From Truepera sp. (GTDB lineage: Bacteria; Deinococcota; Deinococci; Deinococcales; Trueperaceae), in the NCBI GenBank assembly GCA_032027045.1, contig JAVSMU010000001.1:1573756-1637755 (forward strand): DNA of 64,000 bases, given 5' to 3'. Shown here in pieces: positions 18,671-25,115 of the stretch. The position numbers were made by a program, and so were the translations under genes. How positions within the stretch are numbered: the stretch's first letter is position 1; each line of letters starts with the position of its first letter. The notes beneath the pieces were generated by a model. The model was not told the origin of the DNA. It made no database searches and was given only the letters and a program-made list of their open reading frames with translations.

Positions 18671-19261
18671 TCACTCGCCGGGGACGCGCGAGACCCGAGC
18701 GGCGCGGGAAGCCTCCGCGGCGGAAGCCTCCAGAGCGCGGGGGAAGCGACCAGCGACCTTGCGCAGCACCGTGGACGCGGTCAGCTCCACCATCTTCAAG
18801 AGCGCCTGAGTGCCCCACCGCTCCGCGCTGGGCGTCGCGAGGTGCAAGGTGATGTCGAAGGCGTAGTCGAGGCTGGTTCCGGGCCGAGATCCCGCTACCG
18901 TGAGCACCTTGGCCTCGCCCCTCACCTCGGCCCAGCCGTCGCCGCCCAACTCGAGTCGGCGCGGCACGAGGCGGGCGCCATACGGCGTGACCTCGACGAC
19001 GCTCTCGAACGGCAGGGTGCGGACGCCGAACGGGCCGCCGTCGACGGGCAACTCGGCGCTCACCGTAGGGACCTCCCCGCCAGTCACCCTGAGGTTGGCG
19101 AGGAAGTCCGCGTGGCGTAAGGAGAGCTCGACGTCACGCACGAAGTCGAGAGCCTGGGCGTGAGGCAGCGCGACGCCGAGGCTGAACGCGATCTCGTGGT
19201 CGAGGCGCAGCCAGCCGGCGTCGTCGTCGGCCGAGCGAGCCCCCAGCGCCCTGGTCGTCAA
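18671..19261 (-). CDS. conserved protein, probably DUF3809-like
   Basis: The 196-residue protein has no signal peptide. Alternating hydrophobic beta segments (HEIAFSLGVALPHAQALDFVRDVELSL, LRVTGGEVPTVSAELPVDGG) resemble Deinococcus-Thermus DUF3809 proteins from memory; this was not checked. The fold hints at a lipid- or ligand-binding START/SRPBCC-like shape, which is speculative. The start is TTG at 19261, overlapping the upstream stop as TTGA, with GGGGAG just before it. This coupling ties it to the 92-residue partner. Confidence 0.55.
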   Translation of the reverse strand: MTTRALGARSADDDAGWLRLDHEIAFSLGVALPHAQALDFVRDVELSLRHADFLANLRVTGGEVPTVSAELPVDGGPFGVRTLPFESVVEVTPYGARLVPRRLELGGDGWAEVRGEAKVLTVAGSRPGTSLDYAFDITLHLATPSAERWGTQALLKMVELTASTVLRKVAGRFPRALEASAAEASRAARVSRVPGE

Positions 19262-19536
19262 CGCTCCCCTTTCGGGCGGGGACCCACCCACTCCACCCTG
19301 ATGCTCCCATCGTTGACGGCGGCCTCGACCTCGGAGTCGGACGCACCGCGCAGTCGGTCCAACTGCTGGAACAGGGCGGCGCTGGAGGCCAATCCGACGC
19401 GTACCGTCACCGGGCCGTCGTCCGACAGGCGACCGATGCGCCAGAGGAGGTTCGAGGCGAGCTCTTCGAGTTTGGCCGGCTCGACGCCCAACCCTTCCAG
19501 GGTCTCCGTCAACTGTGAATGGATGGAATCGCTCAT
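19258..19536 (-). CDS. small conserved protein, probably DUF3248-like
   Basis: The 92-residue protein contains LEELASNLLWRIGRLSDDGPVTVRVGLASS and QLDRLRGASDSEVEAAVNDGSIRVEWV. This pattern resembles Deinococcus-Thermus DUF3248, again from memory. It has no membrane or signal segment. GCAGGAG precedes the ATG by 8 bases. It is the first gene of a coupled pair, and the downstream partner begins inside its stop codon. Confidence 0.55.
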   Translation of the reverse strand: MSDSIHSQLTETLEGLGVEPAKLEELASNLLWRIGRLSDDGPVTVRVGLASSAALFQQLDRLRGASDSEVEAAVNDGSIRVEWVGPRPKGER

Positions 19537-19570
19537 GCCGTGCTCCTGCCGCTCAGGCTACAGCATGACG

Positions 19571-19604
19571 GCATGGGGGCACCAAAACAGCATGGAGGCG
19601 CCAA
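19571..19604. repeat. 15-bp direct repeat in the 19.5-kb divergent promoter region
   Basis: GCATGGGGGCACCAA (19571-19585) recurs as GCATGGAGGCGCCAA (19590-19604), with two mismatches and a 19-base period. It lies between two divergent genes and could be a pair of operator sites. Confidence 0.4.
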
Positions 19605-19623
19605 TGGTCAGGCGGAGGGCCCG

Positions 19624-19632
19624 TGATAGCAT
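19624..19632 (+). promoter_or_regulatory. extended -10 of the DUF368 gene
   Basis: TGATAGCAT is a TGnTANNNT element lying 7 bases before the GTG at 19640, so the mRNA is probably leaderless. This supports GTG over the upstream in-frame ATGs at 19592 and 19604. Confidence 0.6.
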
Positions 19633-19639
19633 CCCCGGA

Positions 19640-20644
19640 GTGCGGGACCACGAGGCGGCTGCGTCGACACCCGAAAACCCGAGCGAGGCCAAGGCGGCGC
19701 AGGACCGGCCGCCGCTTGTCGCTGCCCTGAGCAACTACCTCAAAGGCGTGGCCATGGGTAGCGCCGACCTCATCCCCGGCGTTAGCGGGGGGACGGTCGC
19801 GCTGATCGTGGGGGTGTACGGCCGCCTGCTGGCGGCCCTGGCTGCACTCTCGAGCAAAGAGTTCTTGCGGCCCTTGTCTCGCGGGCGGCTCGGCGAGGCG
19901 TTCCGCGCCGCGGACGTCGGGTTCCTGTTCACCCTCGCGGCGGGTATCGCCACGGCGTTCGCCCTCCTGTCCCGAGTCGTAGGGAACCTGTTGGCCAACT
20001 ATCCCGGCTTCGTGTTGGCGTTCTTCCTCGGCCTGGTGGTCGCCTCGGCGGTCGTCGTCGGGCGCCACGTCGACCGCTGGCGCCCCGGCGCCTTCCTGGC
20101 GCTCATCCTGGGTGCCGGAACCGGACTGTTCATAGTCACGTTGGCGCCCATCGACACGCCCGGCAGCGCACCGTTCTTGTTCCTCTCCGGCTTCCTGGCG
20201 ATCTGCGCCATGGTCCTCCCTGGAGTCTCCGGCGCGTTCATCCTCGTCCTGCTCGGCAAGTACGACCTCGCCTTGCATGGGCTCTCACACCTCGACCTCG
20301 GCATCGTCGTGCCGATAGGGCTCGGGGCGATCGTCGGGCTGCTGTCGTTCGCGCGCCTGCTGGCCAACCTCCTGAAACGCCACCACGATCCGATGGTCGC
20401 GGCCCTGACCGGCTTCATCGCGGGGAGCCTCTACAAGGTCTGGCCGTTCCTCGACCCCTCCGGCGCCGCGGCCTGGCCCTGGTCCACCGGGAACTGGCAG
20501 GGCGCGCTACTCATGAGCGCCCTCGTGCTGGCGGGCGCGCTCGTCGTCTTGGGACTCGAGCGCCTCACCGCGAGCGAGCGCAGATTGTTACCTTCTTCAC
20601 GAAGCTCATTCTCATCACGGCCAGGTTTCACGCCCCGGCGCTAG
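19640..20644 (+). CDS. DUF368 polyprenyl-phosphate transporter-like protein
   Basis: The 334-residue protein has about eight transmembrane helices and the DUF368 signatures KGVAMGSADLIPGVSGGTVA and MVLPGVSGAFILVLLGKYD. DUF368 members (PopT) have recently been linked to recycling of undecaprenyl phosphate across the membrane, so a role in peptidoglycan lipid-carrier recycling is likely. The N-terminal 30 residues are hydrophilic. It is the only gene between the DUF3248 pair and htrA. Confidence 0.8.
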   Translation: MRDHEAAASTPENPSEAKAAQDRPPLVAALSNYLKGVAMGSADLIPGVSGGTVALIVGVYGRLLAALAALSSKEFLRPLSRGRLGEAFRAADVGFLFTLAAGIATAFALLSRVVGNLLANYPGFVLAFFLGLVVASAVVVGRHVDRWRPGAFLALILGAGTGLFIVTLAPIDTPGSAPFLFLSGFLAICAMVLPGVSGAFILVLLGKYDLALHGLSHLDLGIVVPIGLGAIVGLLSFARLLANLLKRHHDPMVAALTGFIAGSLYKVWPFLDPSGAAAWPWSTGNWQGALLMSALVLAGALVVLGLERLTASERRLLPSSRSSFSSRPGFTPRR

Positions 20645-20715
20645 GTTATGAGATGTGCGCGTTAACGCCCCCGGCGTTGCGCGCGGCCCCTCGGGGGCTA
20701 AGTTGGAGGAGCATC

Positions 20716-21990
20716 GTGCGAAACCGTCGTTTGATCACCATCCTAGGCATCGGGGTCCTGCTGGCCGCCGGTGCCGCACTCTGGCTGCCCGGCCGCCCGG
20801 TCGTGGCGCAGTCCACCAGCTACCAGGCCGCCTCGGCCCTGCTGCAAGACGAGCAGAACACCGTCGACATCGTCAACAAGTGGGGGCCGAGCGTGGTGGC
20901 CATCAACGTCGAGGTGCGGGGTTCCAGGGTGAGCCAGTACCAGGACATCCTCCCGTTCCTTCCCCCACAGTTCCGCGACATGTTCCCGCCTTCGGGCACG
21001 CAGGTCGAGCAGAGCAGCGGCTCCGGCTTCGTGGTGGGCACCAACGAGATCGTCACCAACTATCACGTGGTGAAGGACGCCCTCGTGCAGAACGGCGTCG
21101 AGACGGCCGACGGCGCCACCATCAAGGTCGTGTTCGCCAACGTCGACGACGAGTACGACGCCAAGGTGGTGGGCGCCGATCCCGACTACGACGTCGCGCT
21201 CCTGCAGTTGACCGACGGCAGCAAGGTGCCGAGCGACGCCCAGCCCCTCGAGCTCGCCGACAGCACCAAACTTCAGGTCGGGCAGAAGGTGATCGCGATA
21301 GGCAACCCCTTCGGCCTGCAGTCGAGCGTCTCGCAGGGCATCGTCTCGGGCATCGGCCGTGAGCTGCAGTCGATCGGCCAGATCGAGATCCCGATGGTCC
21401 AGACCGACGCCGCCATCAACCCCGGCAACTCCGGTGGCCCGTTGCTCGACTCCGCCGGCCGGCTCGTGGGCGTGAACACCATGATCGTGCCGGGCATGAC
21501 CAGCGCCGGGAGCGCCGGCAACATCGGGATCGGGTTCGCCGTTCCCAGCGAGCTCCTCTCCGAGGCGCTTCCGCTCATGCGGCAGGGCGGCCTCGTGGGC
21601 GTCTTCGCCCAGAACCTCGCCGTGGCCAACGGTCCTCGCATCGGCGTCCAGATAGTGGCGGCCAAGGACTTCCCGGCGGAAGCCCGAAAGGCCCTCAACA
21701 TGCCCGACACCGGACTGGTGATCTTCGCGGTCGAGCCGGGTAGCCCCGCGGCGGAGGCCGGCCTGCAAGGCCCGACCTTCGAGGCGAACATCGGAGGCAA
21801 GTCGTTCCCGGCAGGCGGCGACATCATCATGAAGGCCGACGGTCACGACCTCACGACCGGCGCCGACATCCAGAAGCTGCTGGTTGGCGCCAAGGCCGGT
21901 GACGTCATGACGCTCGAGGTCTGGAACAACGGCGCCACGCGGACGGTCAAGGTGACCCTGGCCGTGGTACCACCCAGCGGGTCCAACTGA
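20716..21990 (+). CDS. htrA: HtrA-type trypsin-like serine protease with PDZ domain
   Basis: The 424-residue envelope protease has an N-terminal membrane anchor (LITILGIGVLLAAGAALWL) and a trypsin-fold domain with the triad His117 in TNYHVV, Asp159 in DYDVALL and Ser239 in GNSGGPL. One C-terminal PDZ-type domain (about 300-420) follows. DegP/HtrA proteins degrade misfolded extracytoplasmic proteins. GTG at 20716 is chosen because GGAGGA lies 6 bases upstream and the anchor then starts at the N-terminus; an in-frame ATG at 20653 is less likely. A strong hairpin follows the stop. Confidence 0.92.
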   Translation: MRNRRLITILGIGVLLAAGAALWLPGRPVVAQSTSYQAASALLQDEQNTVDIVNKWGPSVVAINVEVRGSRVSQYQDILPFLPPQFRDMFPPSGTQVEQSSGSGFVVGTNEIVTNYHVVKDALVQNGVETADGATIKVVFANVDDEYDAKVVGADPDYDVALLQLTDGSKVPSDAQPLELADSTKLQVGQKVIAIGNPFGLQSSVSQGIVSGIGRELQSIGQIEIPMVQTDAAINPGNSGGPLLDSAGRLVGVNTMIVPGMTSAGSAGNIGIGFAVPSELLSEALPLMRQGGLVGVFAQNLAVANGPRIGVQIVAAKDFPAEARKALNMPDTGLVIFAVEPGSPAAEAGLQGPTFEANIGGKSFPAGGDIIMKADGHDLTTGADIQKLLVGAKAGDVMTLEVWNNGATRTVKVTLAVVPPSGSN

Positions 21991-22041
21991 GGATCGCTCG
22001 CCTCCGGGCACCGGGGTCACCCCCTGCCCTTGGCCACGTGT

Positions 22042-22072
22042 CACGCGCCGGGAGAACGCCTCCCGGCGCGTG
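22042..22072 (+). terminator. terminator-like hairpin after htrA, overlapping the patatin promoter
   Basis: CACGCGCCGGGAG and CTCCCGGCGCGTG form a perfect 13-bp stem with a 5-base loop. No U-tract follows. The right arm ends in the TG of the patatin extended -10, so the hairpin also covers that promoter's upstream part. Confidence 0.55.
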
Positions 22073-22079
22073 CTAGCAT
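22071..22079 (+). promoter_or_regulatory. extended -10 of patatin gene
   Basis: TGCTAGCAT precedes the ATG at 22086 by 6 bases, so the transcript should be leaderless. Confidence 0.65.
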
Positions 22080-22085
22080 CCGCGT

Positions 22086-23099
22086 ATGGAACGTCCAGGA
22101 CGTCATATCTCCGTTGGCCTGGTGCTCTCCGGCGGCGGCGCCCGGGGCTTCGCCCACATCGGCGTGCTGCGAGCCCTCGAACGCGCGGGCGCCAAGTTCG
22201 ACGTGGTGGCCGGCACGTCAATGGGCGCCATACTGGGGGCCATCTATGCCCGCGGCGCGAGCGCGGACGACCTCTACGAGCTGGCCAAGCACACCGCGTG
22301 GCGTGACGTCGTGGACCTTTCGCTCAAGACGGCCCTGCTGAAGGGCGACCGCCTCGGGGCCTTCCTTGCCGAGGTGCTGCCGGCCACCTTCGAGGAGCTC
22401 GAGCTCCCGCTGGCCGTGGTCGCCACCGACATAGAGTCCGGCGAGGAGGTGGTCATGAGCGATGGCGACCTGGTGAGCGCCGTGCGTGCCTCGGCCTCCT
22501 TCCCCGGCGCGTTCGAGCCGGTCCACGTCGGGGGGCGCACCCTGGCGGACGGCGGCATCGTCAACAACCTCCCGGTCAACGCCGCAGGCTGGTTGGGCGC
22601 CAACCGCGTCATCGCCTCCGACGTGACGCCGCCGCGCAAGTCCGTCTACCTGTCGCCGGACGAAGACGACAGCAGCTGGTGGGAGCGCATGGTGGCCACC
22701 GTCAAGCTGGAGCGCCGCAACCCCATGGCCCAGATGCTCTTCCGCTCCTCCGACATCCAGCAGGCGATCTTGGTCGACATAAACGCCAGCATCCACCCCG
22801 CCGACCTCCGCATCCGCATGGCCATGCCGCACTTCCGCGTCGAGTCGTTCTTGAGCTTCGAGGAGATCGTCCTCGAGGGCGAGAGGGCCGCGGAGGCGGC
22901 GTTGGAGGCGGCCGGCGGCTGGCCGGCAGTGCTGGAGGCGTACACGCGGGACAGGTCCGCTCGAGCCAGGTCGCAGGCTCAGGGTGTCGATGAGGAGTCC
23001 GGGGCGCCTGCCGACTCCAAGGCCCGCTTCGACTCGGGCGTGACGGTCATGAAGAGCACCCTGGCCCGCGTCGTCGGGCGCGGCGCCAAGAAGAGCTAG
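22086..23099 (+). CDS. patatin-like phospholipase
   Basis: The 337-residue protein contains the oxyanion-hole motif SGGGARG, the nucleophile motif GTSMG with Ser45 and the catalytic-dyad motif DGG with Asp155. These define bacterial patatin-family (RssA-like) lipid acyl hydrolases. It has no signal peptide. The C-terminal 100 residues are helical and charged. Its lipid substrate is unknown. The stop is followed one base later by the TTG of signal peptidase I, so the two are cotranscribed. Confidence 0.9.
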   Translation: MERPGRHISVGLVLSGGGARGFAHIGVLRALERAGAKFDVVAGTSMGAILGAIYARGASADDLYELAKHTAWRDVVDLSLKTALLKGDRLGAFLAEVLPATFEELELPLAVVATDIESGEEVVMSDGDLVSAVRASASFPGAFEPVHVGGRTLADGGIVNNLPVNAAGWLGANRVIASDVTPPRKSVYLSPDEDDSSWWERMVATVKLERRNPMAQMLFRSSDIQQAILVDINASIHPADLRIRMAMPHFRVESFLSFEEIVLEGERAAEAALEAAGGWPAVLEAYTRDRSARARSQAQGVDEESGAPADSKARFDSGVTVMKSTLARVVGRGAKKS

Positions 23100-23100
23100 T

Positions 23101-23706
23101 TTGACCAAACGACCGATCCTCGCCGTCCTGTTGGGCCTGGCGTTGGGCGTGCTGCTAAGCCAGTTCGCGGTGACACTGATGCGAGTCGACGGGGTGAGCA
23201 TGCAGCCGACGTTGCAAGACCGCAACGTCGTGGTCGTCCTGCGGCCACAACTCCACCGGCTCCTCGAGGCGCTGGGCGCGGCGCGGGCGGCGTCCGCGGA
23301 AGGAACCGTCCTGGTGCTGCTGGACCCGCTGACCGCGCCCCAGCGAAGCGGGACGGCGTGGCGCGATTTCCTCGAGCGCGTCCGTGAGCCCCTACTGGTG
23401 AAACGCGTCGTGGCCGGTCCTGGCGAGACGGTGGCGTACCGAGACGGTGAACGGTTCCTGGACGGCTCCCCCGCCCCCGAGCCCTGGTTGCCGCCCGACG
23501 AGCGCGGCCACTTCCGGACGGACGCCACGCGCGTGGGCGTTGGGGAGGTGTTCGTGCTTGGCGACGACCGCTTGCCGCTGGCCAGCCGCGACTCGCGTAC
23601 GTTCGGACCCGTCAGCCTGGCTTCGGTGCGCGGTCAGGTGGTCGCCCGGCTGCGGTGGCCACGTCAAGACGGCACCTGGCTTTGGCCCTTCGCGGCCGTT
23701 CGCTGA
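23101..23706 (+). CDS. lepB: signal peptidase I
   Basis: LepB removes signal peptides from exported proteins at the outer face of the inner membrane. The 201-residue protein has one N-terminal transmembrane helix, the nucleophile Ser33 in GVSMQPTL, the general base Lys101 in LLVKRVVAGPG and the family box GEVFVLGDDRLPLASRDSR, all in order. It is short but complete for the simple single-anchor form. The start is TTG at 23101, one base after the patatin stop. The variant Asp-Asp-Arg in place of the usual GDN is minor. Confidence 0.9.
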   Translation: MTKRPILAVLLGLALGVLLSQFAVTLMRVDGVSMQPTLQDRNVVVVLRPQLHRLLEALGAARAASAEGTVLVLLDPLTAPQRSGTAWRDFLERVREPLLVKRVVAGPGETVAYRDGERFLDGSPAPEPWLPPDERGHFRTDATRVGVGEVFVLGDDRLPLASRDSRTFGPVSLASVRGQVVARLRWPRQDGTWLWPFAAVR

Positions 23707-23713
23707 GGATCGC

Positions 23714-24301
23714 CTAACTCGCGAGCGAGCCGTCCAGGCCTAATTCACGTGCCCGCGCCTGCATCGCGTTCAGCACGAACTGCATGTGTTCCTCCAGGTC
23801 GACGCCCAGTTCTTCCGCGCCCTGCCGCACGTCGTCTCGGTTCACGCCGCGCGCGAAAGCCTTGTCCTTGAGCTTCTTCTTGAGGCTGGAGAGCTTGAGG
23901 CCGGCGATGTCCTTGTCGGGCCTCACGAGCACGGCGGCCGTGATCAGCCCCGTCAGCTCGTCGCAAGCGAACAGCACCTTCGCCAGCAGCGACTCACGAG
24001 CCACCCCCGTGTAATCGGCGTGGCCGAGTATGGCGTCGAGAACCGGCCCCGGATAGCCGCGTGATTCCAGTTCCCGCACGCCTACCCACGGGTGGCCCTC
24101 GCGGCCCCGGTCCGGGTTCGGGTAGCGCTCGTAGTCGAAATCGTGCAAGAGGGCGGCGACGGCCCAGGCGTTCACGTCCTCGCCGTACTTCTCCGCGTAG
24201 GCCACGACCGCTGCTTCGACCGCCAACATGTGCTTGCGCAGGCTCTGGGAGGCGGTCCACTCTTCCATGAGGCTCAGGGCATCCTCGCGCGTGTGGGTCA
24301 T
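23714..24301 (-). CDS. HD-domain protein
   Basis: The 195-residue cytoplasmic protein has an HD-type metal site: His in LRKHMLAVE, then HDFDYERYP, and a later HADYTG. It therefore belongs to the HD superfamily of metal-dependent phosphohydrolases. The substrate is unknown. It has GHADYTGVARESLLAKVLFACDELTGLI, a pattern common in uncharacterised HDIG-like proteins. The ATG at 24301 follows TACACT by 6 bases. It is divergent from pgl. Confidence 0.75.
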   Translation of the reverse strand: MTHTREDALSLMEEWTASQSLRKHMLAVEAAVVAYAEKYGEDVNAWAVAALLHDFDYERYPNPDRGREGHPWVGVRELESRGYPGPVLDAILGHADYTGVARESLLAKVLFACDELTGLITAAVLVRPDKDIAGLKLSSLKKKLKDKAFARGVNRDDVRQGAEELGVDLEEHMQFVLNAMQARARELGLDGSLAS

Positions 24302-24307
24302 GGGCCG

Positions 24308-24372
24308 AGTGTAACTAACGCCGGCTGGGCCGTGGCGTCGGCCCGTGCGCTTGGCAATGCCGCGGCTATACT
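24308..24372. promoter_or_regulatory. divergent leaderless promoters (HD / pgl)
   Basis: TACACT on the minus strand (24308-24313) is 6 bases before the ATG at 24301. TATACT on the plus strand (24367-24372) is 5 bases before the ATG at 24378. Confidence 0.6.
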
Positions 24373-24377
24373 CCGGC

Positions 24378-25115
24378 ATGGCCGAAGCGGAGATCATGCT
24401 GGTAGAAGACGTCACCGCCGCCGCTCTTCGCGAAGTGACCCACGGCGTGCTGGAGGGCGTGGCGCAGCGTGGCCGGGCCGCCATAGTGCTGTCCGGGGGC
24501 AGCACACCCCTACCGCTTTACGGGCGGCTGGCCGAAACCGAGCTGCCGTGGGAACGCGTGCACGTCTTCTGGGGTGACGAGCGCTTCGTCGAACTCAGCG
24601 ACGCCAACAGCAACGCCGGCGCGGCCATGAGGGCGCTTCTCGACCGCGTGAGCGTGCCGGAATCGCAGATCCACCCCTGGCCCATCCTGCAGACGCCGGC
24701 GGCGTCCGCGGCCGCCTACCACGGGGTGCTGGAACGAGCGCTCGGCCCCGATCCGGTCTTCGACGTGACGCTGCTGGGCCTGGGCGACGACGGTCATACG
24801 GCGAGCCTCTTCCCGGGCACCGGCGACGCCCTCCGGACGGAACCGACCTTCGCGACGACGGCCCCGGCAGGCGCCGCCGTACGCGACCGCCTGACGCTGG
24901 GAGCGAAGGCCCTTAGCAGTAGCCGCCTGGTCATCTTCCTCGTCACGGGCGCGGCCAAGGTTCCGGCGCTCCGCGCGACCTTCGGTCCGGACGCGCCCGC
25001 CTTGCCGCGTGGGGAGCCGCTACCCGCCGCCACCGCGCGCGAGCTGGACGCTCACCCGGCGCGGGCCGTGACGGCCCGGGAACGCCTGCTGCTGATCACC
25101 GACCAAGGCTTCTAG
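24378..25115 (+). CDS. pgl: 6-phosphogluconolactonase
   Basis: Pgl hydrolyses 6-phosphogluconolactone in the oxidative pentose-phosphate pathway. The 245-residue protein has the SIS-like lactonase motifs IVLSGGSTPLPLYGRL, HVFWGDERFV, SNAGAA and LLGLGDDGHTASLFPG. The ATG at 24378 is 5 bases after TATACT. The stop codon overlaps the convergent stop of glgP by the 4 bases CTAG. The other enzymes of the pathway are not in the window. Confidence 0.93.
   Translation: MAEAEIMLVEDVTAAALREVTHGVLEGVAQRGRAAIVLSGGSTPLPLYGRLAETELPWERVHVFWGDERFVELSDANSNAGAAMRALLDRVSVPESQIHPWPILQTPAASAAAYHGVLERALGPDPVFDVTLLGLGDDGHTASLFPGTGDALRTEPTFATTAPAGAAVRDRLTLGAKALSSSRLVIFLVTGAAKVPALRATFGPDAPALPRGEPLPAATARELDAHPARAVTARERLLLITDQGF

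Noticed and set aside
20743-22221. 492-codon open frame opposite htrA
   Set aside because: It conflicts with the well-supported htrA and has no recognisable sequence.
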